From positions 1 to 62,963 of the forward strand of contig CACZBM010000025.1 of the NCBI GenBank assembly GCA_902779445.1: a stretch of DNA of 62,963 nucleotides. Direction: 5' to 3'. Shown in pieces: positions 44,239 to 52,558 of this stretch. The notes beneath the pieces are model-generated. The model saw only the letters and a list, made by a program, of their open reading frames with translations. It made no database searches and was not told the DNA's origin. The stretch comes from an uncultured Lachnospiraceae bacterium. Its GTDB lineage: Bacteria; Bacillota; Clostridia; Lachnospirales; Lachnospiraceae. The translations under genes were made by a program, and so were the position numbers. Within the stretch, counting starts at the first letter, position 1. Each line of letters starts with the position of its first letter.

Positions 44239-45468
44239 TTATGCTGTTTCCTTATACTTCTTCACCAGGTAATCGACTGTCCGGCTGGCGCTCTCTCCTA
44301 TATGAGCCCACGCTTCCGCACGGGCCTCGTCACGTCCTGAAAGCAGGGCAGTATCTGTAATAGCTTCATCTATTACCTCCTTGAGCTTCGGAAGCTGCTC
44401 ATCCTTGAGCGGAATCCCGAGTTTGGGTAATATTCTTATCTTCCATATTTCTTCATCGAGCCAATAAGCGTCATAGCATGAGGGATCAAAAGCTCCCTCT
44501 GCATAGATAAAGGGCTTATTAAATATGAGCGAATAGTCAAATACCACACTTGAAAAATCGGATATCAGTATGTCCGCTTCATTCAGGGAATCGAAATTAT
44601 CGGCTTCCCTGTCCCATTTAAGCATATCACTGTCGGGATATTTTACTAAAAGAGGATCTATCACTTCCTTATCGGATGTAAAGGACTGCGGATGGGGACG
44701 TATTATGATCCTGTATCCGGTTGCGATAAGGCTGTCTATCATCTTTTCACCGAAACGGCACAGTATGCTGTTCTGTCCCCATGACGGAGCGAGAAGTACT
44801 GTCCTTTTCTCGTGTTTCGAGCATCCCTCGCTGTCCAGTCTTTTCTTCAGCTCGTCCATATAGGTACATCCCACGACCTCAAGTTCCTTCGGCTCCTCGT
44901 TCCTTTTGCTCTCAAGCTCCCTTATCTCATCTATCTGATAATCTCCGGTCAGGAGAACCGAGTCATAATGATCAAGTGAGAACATACGATATCCGGAAGC
45001 TGAGGCGCCTGCTGCATGAAGGATATGAACATAACATCCAGTGTTTTTTGAGCGTTTCCATTGATATACATTGAGACCCGGTGTGGTGGCAAGGCAGATG
45101 TCGGCATTAAGGAAATTCAGATAAGCATATGCCCTGTTTCCACTGCCTATAAAACGACAGTTTATATATTCATATTCTTTTTTTAGAGCCGGATCATTTT
45201 CATCTGCTGTTAAATATTCCACATTGATCTTACGTTTTTCAAATTCATCGCAGATGGGTTCGAAAACATTCCAGTACTTTTTCCCTTCGTTGAAAATAAC
45301 ATATGGAAGCTTTTTAGTATCTACCTTTGCTTTTCCACCGCTCAACCTGAACTTAAGGCTTAAAATGAACTTTTGTGCAAGAAAATAAAGTGTTGCCGCA
45401 ATACCTAACAATACGGTAAAAAGCATGCTTCCAGTGCCGGGGTCAATGTATAGTAATATTCCGTTCAT
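44239..45468 (-). CDS. CDP-glycerol glycerophosphotransferase-like (TagB/TagF family)
   Basis: 409 residues. An N-terminal membrane helix (YIDPGTGSMLFTVLLGIAA) is followed by a GT-B domain with IFNEGKKYWNVFEPI, HILHAAG, VLLAPSWGQNSI, IIRPHPQSF and ISDFSSVVFDYSLIF, the TagB/F signature. The family uses CDP-linked polyols, moving the phosphopolyol group and releasing CMP. As last gene of an operon that makes and probably CDP-activates a phosphonate, it is the best candidate for putting the phosphonate on the glycan. Confidence 0.88.
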   Translation of the reverse strand: MNGILLYIDPGTGSMLFTVLLGIAATLYFLAQKFILSLKFRLSGGKAKVDTKKLPYVIFNEGKKYWNVFEPICDEFEKRKINVEYLTADENDPALKKEYEYINCRFIGSGNRAYAYLNFLNADICLATTPGLNVYQWKRSKNTGCYVHILHAAGASASGYRMFSLDHYDSVLLTGDYQIDEIRELESKRNEEPKELEVVGCTYMDELKKRLDSEGCSKHEKRTVLLAPSWGQNSILCRFGEKMIDSLIATGYRIIIRPHPQSFTSDKEVIDPLLVKYPDSDMLKWDREADNFDSLNEADILISDFSSVVFDYSLIFNKPFIYAEGAFDPSCYDAYWLDEEIWKIRILPKLGIPLKDEQLPKLKEVIDEAITDTALLSGRDEARAEAWAHIGESASRTVDYLVKKYKETA

Positions 45469-45471
45469 ATT

Positions 45472-48105
45472 TTATTTCTCCTTTTCCCCCTCTGAAGCAT
45501 CGTAATTTCCTTCATATACCCAATTTGATTTATCAAATATGTCATCTTTTACCGAATACCATGAGGCTCCTCCGGTTCCATAAACAGTTCCGGAATGATT
45601 ACTAAGATCTAACGGTCCTATTCTTGAAAGTGTCACAAGCATCTTATCCGTTTCCTTGGCCTTCGAGTCAATCAGATTTCCTGTAAACGGATTTTCCGGA
45701 TTTTCAATTACATCCTTCATGGCAATGGAGGGAACGTCCGCGGTTGTCATAAAGGAATCATCAACAGTGAATTCCGTTGCATTAAAATCCTTTACCATGA
45801 ACAGGGGATTAACGCTCATAACATCCAATTCATCATTTATCTGCATTTTCTCAAACTGATGTATATCATCATATCCGTGATCAGCCACCAGAATAATCTT
45901 TGTGTTGTCATAGATACCCTCGGCTTTCAACATATCAAACCACTTACCCAGCTGGATAAGAGCACACATATTAACATGGTAATGGGATCTTCTTGGTCTC
46001 TCGTCCAGATAGATATTCAATTCTTCTCCTGAGGCCGTATATCTGTGTACTCCCTCCAAACCCACATTATTAACATTTTCAGCGGGGACATAATCCGGAA
46101 GCTGTAAAACACTGGGTTCGTGGGTCATGTTATTTTTAATCATGAAAAAACTGCCCGGTCTGTCATCTGAAATATCTGTCAGCACCGGAAGATTTTTCAT
46201 TACGGCATAATTTTTCAGAAAATCCTCTCTGGCATAAACTAAAGTTGTTCCAAAATATTTTCCGTCATCATAAATAAAGCTTTGCAGACATAGCGGAGCT
46301 GATTTGTAGATGCTGTACCAGAAGAAGTTTCTGTATCTTATTTCATTATGACGGGATGCCAATTCATCTTCAGTTAAAAGATTCGTGTATTCTCCCCTGT
46401 TTGTATGGTATGCCTGGATATCCGGATACTCATCAAATATGGAAAGATCTGGCATTTCCTTAAATCCCGCAAATGACGGGTCACAGGTTGTAACCGTGTA
46501 TCCCTCATTTGAAAAAAGTAGCGGCATCAAAAGATCCGATTCATTTACCTTCTGCGACATCAAAACGTCATTTCTCTTATTCATGGCATCCGGTGTATAT
46601 TCATATCCTCCATATATTGCAGGTGCACCAAAAATGGTATGCTGTCCGAATGAAATGGTATTTGGATAATATGTAAAGCCTGAGAATTGTGCGGCCAGTT
46701 CGGGCTTTTCATTAAAGATGTATGGAATGTATCCATCTATAGCTCTGTCTAAAAGGAAAATAACAACATTTTTTCCGCTTCTGCTTAACCGTATGACCTT
46801 TTCTGCATTTTCCGGTGTTACTTCGGCAAATTTGTTTGCCATCTTCACATCATCTATCTCAGATAACGTATGCTCAACAGTTACCGCATTGTATACCGTG
46901 AACATTATTCCACCGAAGATCAATATGGATAATACCGCCGGAATGATCCGGCTTCCGAATTTAATTATCAGTGTGGACACAAGAAAAACGATCAGAAGAA
47001 TCACTGCATTAATCAGCATTTCTGCGAAAGAATACTCAAGTGAACCCGAAAAATCAAGATCATTTGAGAGTGTTCCGAAGTTTTTTCCGAAAAACATATA
47101 ATTTACAAAAGAAATTGTGGATAATATCACCATAACAAACATTTGAATCTGTCTTATCCGGATACTTCCCAATAACCATATGACTGCTCCTCCCCAGATG
47201 AGGAAAAATCCCGCAGAAATAAACGCAGTGCTTACTACATATGAAACAGGATCAATATAATTGGACAGCTCCACAAAATCTGCAGGTGAAGAACTGACGA
47301 CAGACATAGGGATCAGCATGCCGTAAATAACGGTCAGCCACAACGCAGCGCAGACGAATATTTTCCCGGGATTTCCGATATTATTAAAAAACGGGATAGG
47401 AGTTTCTGTTTTCTTTTCTTTATCCGGTATAAACTTAAAAGCAATGTTTTTGATAAGAGAGAAAAGATTGTTCAAAGTCCAGTAAAAGACCAGTCCTGCT
47501 GGTCTGTCATAGAGAAATACAAGAAAAACAAGTGCAATTATATATACCTGAGCCTTATCCTTGAGAGGAAGTCCTTTGGTATATACATAGCCCGATATTA
47601 CATTTATAAGAGTCATAAGGATCGGCAGAAGATTTATGGCCATTCCCGGAATCGTTATAAGACCGTCAGGCGAACCCAGATCCTTTATAAATAAAAAACC
47701 CTCGCCATTCAGTAAGGAGAGGCCTGAAAGATAATTATATGCCGCAATGAAAAAGGGTATCTGAAGAAGAAGAGGCAATACACCTCTCAATGAATACACC
47801 GGTGAATAGTGATTTATCCTGTAGTATTCCTGCAACATCATAAATCTTTCATCGCCGTTAAAGGATTTCCTGATATGTTTAACCATATCATCCATCTTTT
47901 TTTGCAGATCTCTTTCTTTTCTCTGTACTTCCTCAGCTCTTTTATAGAGCGGAAAACACAGTATATTTACAGCTAAACTGATGAAGAAAATCGAAAGACC
48001 GGGATTATTTAATGCACTGTAGGTAATAGAGAAAACGAACTCCATTACTATGGCTAACGGCATAATAAAAGCATTATATAAACATGTGACTATTTCATTT
48101 ATCAT
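45472..48105 (-). CDS. YidC/Oxa1-like insertase fused to a sulfatase/LTA-synthase-like domain
   Basis: 877 residues. Residues 1 to about 225 are a YidC/Oxa1 domain: helix at 33-55 ending in FPLYKRAEEVQ, a basic coil, VLPLLLQIPFFIAAY (109-123) and RPAGLVFYWTLNNLFSLI (201-218). Residues 245-410 hold about five more helices. From 445 an alkaline-phosphatase-superfamily domain follows: NVVIFLLDR (Asp453 as metal ligand), Thr490 in FGQHTIFGAP as likely nucleophile, THEP at 661-664 and VADHGYDD with Asp742-His743. It overlaps aepY by 11 bp. It likely transfers a phospho- or phosphono-group outside the cell; why it carries an insertase domain is unclear. Confidence 0.88.
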   Translation of the reverse strand: MINEIVTCLYNAFIMPLAIVMEFVFSITYSALNNPGLSIFFISLAVNILCFPLYKRAEEVQRKERDLQKKMDDMVKHIRKSFNGDERFMMLQEYYRINHYSPVYSLRGVLPLLLQIPFFIAAYNYLSGLSLLNGEGFLFIKDLGSPDGLITIPGMAINLLPILMTLINVISGYVYTKGLPLKDKAQVYIIALVFLVFLYDRPAGLVFYWTLNNLFSLIKNIAFKFIPDKEKKTETPIPFFNNIGNPGKIFVCAALWLTVIYGMLIPMSVVSSSPADFVELSNYIDPVSYVVSTAFISAGFFLIWGGAVIWLLGSIRIRQIQMFVMVILSTISFVNYMFFGKNFGTLSNDLDFSGSLEYSFAEMLINAVILLIVFLVSTLIIKFGSRIIPAVLSILIFGGIMFTVYNAVTVEHTLSEIDDVKMANKFAEVTPENAEKVIRLSRSGKNVVIFLLDRAIDGYIPYIFNEKPELAAQFSGFTYYPNTISFGQHTIFGAPAIYGGYEYTPDAMNKRNDVLMSQKVNESDLLMPLLFSNEGYTVTTCDPSFAGFKEMPDLSIFDEYPDIQAYHTNRGEYTNLLTEDELASRHNEIRYRNFFWYSIYKSAPLCLQSFIYDDGKYFGTTLVYAREDFLKNYAVMKNLPVLTDISDDRPGSFFMIKNNMTHEPSVLQLPDYVPAENVNNVGLEGVHRYTASGEELNIYLDERPRRSHYHVNMCALIQLGKWFDMLKAEGIYDNTKIILVADHGYDDIHQFEKMQINDELDVMSVNPLFMVKDFNATEFTVDDSFMTTADVPSIAMKDVIENPENPFTGNLIDSKAKETDKMLVTLSRIGPLDLSNHSGTVYGTGGASWYSVKDDIFDKSNWVYEGNYDASEGEKEK

Positions 48106-49216
48106 TTAAAAACTCCATAAAAGCTTCTTTATTCTCTTCAGCGGTAGTGGTAGGTCTGCCGAGATCATCCCTTGCGCCCAGAGCACACTTAACTTCGATT
48201 AAGCATAGACCATTTCTGTCCCGGGCCTTTCCAAGTTCCATGTCCAGACTATCATAATCTTCCACAGTTACTGCATATGGATATCCGGACTCTTTTGCGA
48301 TGGCGCTTATATTTCTTTCCCGCAGAGCTGTAGGCTGCCCTCCGACTGTTTCATGCGCTCCGTTATTTATAACTATATGTATGAGATTATCTGGTCTTAC
48401 AGAGGCCATGACAGACAATGCTCCCATATGCATAAGTGACGCTCCGTCACCATCTATGCACCAGATCCTTTTATCAGGCTTATTCAACGCAATTCCCATT
48501 GCAATACTGCTGCAGTGTCCCATGGATCCGACGGTGAGGAAATCCCTTCCGTGGCCGGAGTCATTAGCTTCACGCAGTTCAAAAAGTTCACGGCTGGCTT
48601 TCCCTGTCGTGGAAATAATGGGATCATCTCCGCTTACCGCTATGATATGACGGATGACTTCTTCCCTTGTCATACTGTATTCATTACCGTATTTCTTATT
48701 CCTGTCATAGGTGAGTGCGCCTTTTTTTATAACGAATGCCACACTTTCCCCTTTACCAAGAGCTTCCCTGAAAGTGTGCATCTCGCGTTCAATATCTTCA
48801 GTGCTGCTCTCCTTTGATATCACAGTATAAGATATCCCGAGAAGCTCCAGAAGCTTTAATGTGATCTCTCCCTGAAAAATGTGCTGCGGCTCATCATGTA
48901 CTCCGGGCTCGCCCCTCCATCCAACAACAAATATAACAGGTATCCCATATACTTTTTTATTGAGAAGGGATGCTACGGGGTTTACGATGTTACCTTCCCC
49001 GCTGTTCTGCATATATACGACCGCAGGCTTTTTTTTAGCAAGGTAATAACCGGCTGCTATTCCCACCGCATTACCTTCGTTTGCGGCAAGAACATGCTTT
49101 TTTGAAGATGTGCCGTAATTATCACATAAATAATCGCAGAGAGCCTTTAACTGGCTGTCGGGAACGCCCGTAAAAAAACCGGCGTCAAGTATATTTAAAA
49201 AGTCTTCAACCTTCAT
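48095..49216 (-). CDS. aepY: Phosphonopyruvate decarboxylase
   Basis: ThDP enzyme that turns phosphonopyruvate into phosphonoacetaldehyde and pulls the PEP mutase reaction forward. 373 residues is the normal length of this single-chain family. AANEGNAVGIAAGYYLA holds the activating Glu, GWRGEPGVHDEPQH is specific to the family, and IDGDGASLMHMG with VINNGAHETVGGQPT is the ThDP-Mg site. It starts 1 bp after the PEP mutase fusion ends. Confidence 0.96.
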   Translation of the reverse strand: MKVEDFLNILDAGFFTGVPDSQLKALCDYLCDNYGTSSKKHVLAANEGNAVGIAAGYYLAKKKPAVVYMQNSGEGNIVNPVASLLNKKVYGIPVIFVVGWRGEPGVHDEPQHIFQGEITLKLLELLGISYTVISKESSTEDIEREMHTFREALGKGESVAFVIKKGALTYDRNKKYGNEYSMTREEVIRHIIAVSGDDPIISTTGKASRELFELREANDSGHGRDFLTVGSMGHCSSIAMGIALNKPDKRIWCIDGDGASLMHMGALSVMASVRPDNLIHIVINNGAHETVGGQPTALRERNISAIAKESGYPYAVTVEDYDSLDMELGKARDRNGLCLIEVKCALGARDDLGRPTTTAEENKEAFMEFLNDK

Positions 49217-49217
49217 A

Positions 49218-51224
49218 TCATTCCTCCGGTATAAGGGAAATTATATCCATTATACTCATGCATTTCTCGTCGCACTCCTTTGCCCTGCGGTTAGAAAGGA
49301 TGGACACGGCAGCATCCTGCATGGCAGGAAAGCTTATCCTTGTAAAATGATTGGCGTATATCACAATATTTGCGCCTTTATCCTTAAATTCCTGTTCATA
49401 TACCTGATTATAAGTGGTAGGAACGAGGACCACCGGGGTATAATCATTATCTTTCCTGAATTTCTCCAGGAATTCAAATATCTCATCCGGAGATTGCTCT
49501 CTGCTGTGTATCATTATGGCGTCGGCGCCGGCTTTCGTGAAAGCATGGGCCCTCTTAAGAGCGTCGTCCATACCTTTTTTAAGTATCAGACTCTCTATCC
49601 GCGCACATATCATAAAATCCCGTGTTTTCTGGGCGTTTTTAGCGGCGCGGATCTTTTCCGAAAAATCCTCTATACTGTCCTGGGTCTGTTCCACCCCGGG
49701 TCCGAAAAGTGAATTCTTCTTTAAGCCGACCTTATCCTCTATTATGACCATGGATACGCCCATGCGTTCGAGTGAACGCACCGTATATACAAAGTGCTCC
49801 GTAAGTCCGCCTGTATCCCCGTCAAATATTACCGGTTTTGTGGTGACTTCCATTATCTCGTTTATCGTATTAAAACGGGATGTCATATCCACAAGTTCTA
49901 TATCCGGCTTACCTTTGGATGTGGAGTCACAGAGTGATGAAACCCACATTGCGTCAAACTGATGATACCCTCCCTCTGAAGGAACCTTTGTTTTTTCGAC
50001 TATGAGACCTGTTATGCCGTTATGTGCTTCCATCGCCGTGATGAAACTCTTTGCCTCAAGCATCTTTTTAAGTCTTGCCCTGCGCACATCAGGCAAGGAA
50101 AGCTCCTGGCGGGTTCTCTTTTCAATTTCCGCATATTCCTTATTCTTTGAATAAGGATATTCCACAAGAATACCGCCGTATCCCTTTAAGATTTCGAGAA
50201 CCTCATCCCTTATAGGTTTTTGTATGCCGTACGTCCAGTCGTCACCGTGTACTACCATATCAGGCTTATATTTCATAAGGTTTTCCCTGTATGACAGCTT
50301 ATCCTGGTCAACGACACTGTATACTCCGGCGATACTCTTAAAAAGCTTTTTCCGCTCTTCATGAGGAACGAGCGGGAAGCGCTTATACTCCGCAACGGCA
50401 GAATCTGAAAGGACTCCTATGGTGAGTTTTCCAAGTCTTTCAGCTCTTTTTATGATATCTATATGACCCCCGTGGATCATATCCGTTGAAAAGCACATAT
50501 AGACACTGCGGGAACTTACCGCCTTAAATCTTGCGCTGACATTTTTCAGATCCTCCGGGTTATCTATCTCCGCGCACAGAAGATCCTTAAGATCCAGTGC
50601 CTTAATATGCGCTTCCCCGTTAAGGTCATTTAAGGCGTTTTCCGCATAAACACCTGTTTCTCCTATTTCGCAGTATTCTCCGATTTTTTCAAGCCACTTT
50701 TCCCAGTCATTCTTTTTAAGCTTGTATAAAGCCTGGGCTTCCATGGCATCGTCAAAGAATCCGATGCCTACCTTTTGGATCTCTCCGTTTTTGATCACTG
50801 CCTTAAAATCTTTTTCAGGAAGAGGAACGGTGGATGAAACTTTCATACAGGAACCGTCAAAATCCATAAGTATGTCAGTTACCTGATTTTCAAATACGAT
50901 ATCCCCGTGCATCAGGATAATATCGTCATGCAGATAGTCTCTGGCGCACCATATGGAATAGATATAGTTGGTGGAAGCATATTCGGGATTATTTACAAAG
51001 TTGATATTGAGCGGCAGATCCAGACTGTCCACGTATTCCTTCAGGACATCCTCATATTTTCCGGTGGTCATCACCACCTCATTGATACCGGCGTATAAGA
51101 GTTCCTTTAACTGCCTGGAAAGAATGGTTTCCCCGGTGCATATTTCCGTCATGCATTTGGGATGCTCGGATGCCAGAACACCCATTCTTGTTCCGAGTCC
51201 CGAGTTCAGGATCAATGCTTTCAT
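49218..51224 (-). CDS. pepM: Nucleotidyltransferase / cytidylyltransferase-like / PEP mutase three-domain fusion
   Basis: 668 residues. Domain 1 (1-230) is a LicC/PntC-type NTP transferase: LNSGLGTRMG, HPKCM and MHGDIVF. Domain 2 (about 238-375) is a TagD-like cytidylyltransferase fold with HGGH at 251-254, though without the usual later ISTT-type motif. Domain 3 (385-668) is PEP mutase: DGDTGG (468-473) and the EDKxxxxxNS motif (496-505). One chain can thus make phosphonopyruvate from PEP and activate a phosphonate with CTP. LicC-PEP mutase fusions are known in glycan loci; the middle domain is an addition. Its start overlaps the upstream stop (TAATG). Confidence 0.93.
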   Translation of the reverse strand: MKALILNSGLGTRMGVLASEHPKCMTEICTGETILSRQLKELLYAGINEVVMTTGKYEDVLKEYVDSLDLPLNINFVNNPEYASTNYIYSIWCARDYLHDDIILMHGDIVFENQVTDILMDFDGSCMKVSSTVPLPEKDFKAVIKNGEIQKVGIGFFDDAMEAQALYKLKKNDWEKWLEKIGEYCEIGETGVYAENALNDLNGEAHIKALDLKDLLCAEIDNPEDLKNVSARFKAVSSRSVYMCFSTDMIHGGHIDIIKRAERLGKLTIGVLSDSAVAEYKRFPLVPHEERKKLFKSIAGVYSVVDQDKLSYRENLMKYKPDMVVHGDDWTYGIQKPIRDEVLEILKGYGGILVEYPYSKNKEYAEIEKRTRQELSLPDVRRARLKKMLEAKSFITAMEAHNGITGLIVEKTKVPSEGGYHQFDAMWVSSLCDSTSKGKPDIELVDMTSRFNTINEIMEVTTKPVIFDGDTGGLTEHFVYTVRSLERMGVSMVIIEDKVGLKKNSLFGPGVEQTQDSIEDFSEKIRAAKNAQKTRDFMICARIESLILKKGMDDALKRAHAFTKAGADAIMIHSREQSPDEIFEFLEKFRKDNDYTPVVLVPTTYNQVYEQEFKDKGANIVIYANHFTRISFPAMQDAAVSILSNRRAKECDEKCMSIMDIISLIPEE

Positions 51225-52285
51225 TAATTAATCTCCAGTATTTCTTTATATAATTTCCTGATCACATCTTTGGATAGCTTTATGGGATGATTGTTGAGAC
51301 GCTGTATATTCACTTTATTCACCAGTTCATCAAGCTCATCGTCATTTTTAGGATGCGGTCTTTCCATATTCAATTCGGATATCAGTCCATGAAATCCGAT
51401 GTCGCCGAAAGCATTCTTAAGGTCCTGCATTACGCCGGCAAGATGCTCTTCGCCTCTTGAATCAATGCAGTCGCTTAAATGATCTTCCATGTATTTCCAA
51501 AGTGAGGCAGTGCATAAAGCGGCAGCGTGGCCGTGAGCCAGTCCGTAAAGCGTTGTCAGCTTATAACACATGGCGTGCCCGGCCGTTGTCCGCGTGATGT
51601 TTATGGCCTGTCCCGCAAGGTGCGCCGCTTCAAGCATACCTGCGTTACCGGAATCTTCATTATTGAGATAGCCGTCCTTGTTTTCGAGAACCTTATGTAT
51701 GGCTTTCATGGCCGTTTTTCTGCTTTCGCCGGTAGAGTGAACGGACCATGAGGATTCAACTGCATGGCAGAGTGCATCCAGCATGGTGGATTTTCTCTGG
51801 TACATTGGCAGACTTTTCAGCATATCCGGCCACACGACTACAATATCCGGCAGGAGTTCAGGGTCGTCAATAGACACTTTCTCACCGTTCCTGTAGACCA
51901 CTGCAAACTGGGTTGCTTCGCTGCCACTGCCTGCGGTAGTGGGGATTACGAGAAGGGGCTTCTTTTTCCCACTTCTTAATCTTGTGCATTTTGCAACATC
52001 CATGGCACTTCCGCCGCCAACAGCAATAATTATATCGAATTCGGTATTGCAGGCGTTGAATACATCGAGTCCCTTAAAAACCGCCTCCTCTGCGGGATTT
52101 GGTGAAAAATCGGAAAAGATTGTGAGAGCTTTCCCGAAATAACTTTCAAGGTACCGCCTTACGGGAAGCTTATCGAATGTGCTTCCACATACCACAAAGG
52201 CGTTATTTATATTGTTTTCATTGAAAAAGGAATCCAGTTCTTCCATTGAATCCCTGCATTTTATGATCCTCTGTTCTGCGATCAC
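51224..52285 (-). CDS. Iron-containing alcohol dehydrogenase, probable phosphonoacetaldehyde reductase
   Basis: 353-residue group III alcohol dehydrogenase. VGGGSAMDVAK and IPTTAGSGSEATQFAV bind NAD(P); Asp/His metal ligands lie in HLAGQAINITRTTAGHAM and GLAHGHAAAL. First gene of the phosphonate operon. Reduction of phosphonoacetaldehyde gives 2-hydroxyethylphosphonate, as PhpC does. No AEP aminotransferase is in the window, so this is the likely branch, though assigned by context. GTG start with AGAGGTG upstream. Confidence 0.88.
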   Translation of the reverse strand: MIAEQRIIKCRDSMEELDSFFNENNINNAFVVCGSTFDKLPVRRYLESYFGKALTIFSDFSPNPAEEAVFKGLDVFNACNTEFDIIIAVGGGSAMDVAKCTRLRSGKKKPLLVIPTTAGSGSEATQFAVVYRNGEKVSIDDPELLPDIVVVWPDMLKSLPMYQRKSTMLDALCHAVESSWSVHSTGESRKTAMKAIHKVLENKDGYLNNEDSGNAGMLEAAHLAGQAINITRTTAGHAMCYKLTTLYGLAHGHAAALCTASLWKYMEDHLSDCIDSRGEEHLAGVMQDLKNAFGDIGFHGLISELNMERPHPKNDDELDELVNKVNIQRLNNHPIKLSKDVIRKLYKEILEIN

Positions 52286-52558
52286 TTTGTCACCTCTTAT
52301 AAAACACTATGCAGGCTATTGTACCATATTTACACTGCTTTAGCTATTAATGTTGCTCTGCGGGGTAAGGGCGGATTTATCGGGCAGTTGATAAAGGAGG
52401 TTTCATAGATTATTATTTGTCGGAGGAATTTTATTGGTCATTGGAACGGAAATTCAGGAAACTGATGAAGTCTGTCCGCTGAACCGAATGGGATGCTATC
52501 ATTATGAATATAGTTGTATTCGGTGCCTGAGACGGGGATGACACAGCGGGAATGATAT
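52286..52558. other. Divergent intergenic region with possible gene remnants
   Basis: Holds the minus-strand operon promoter and, on the plus strand, an orphan AAAGGAGG site (about 52395) followed by a 25-codon frame lacking ATG, then MNIVVFGA and a stop (about 52504-52530). The latter reads like the first strand of a Rossmann protein cut by a stop. They may be decayed genes; a plus-strand TGC-TATCAT (52494-52502) is a weak -10 candidate. Confidence 0.3.
52318..52326 (-). promoter_or_regulatory. Putative extended -10 promoter of the phosphonate operon
   Basis: On the minus strand TGG precedes TACAAT, identical to the 9-mer at 25267-25275. It lies about 33 bp ahead of the GTG start of the alcohol dehydrogenase gene. 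No clear -35 is seen. Confidence 0.5.

Noticed and set aside
45656..47101. Plus-strand frames opposite the YidC-sulfatase fusion
   Set aside because: They are antisense to strongly conserved motifs of the fusion and have no recognisable motifs or ribosome sites.
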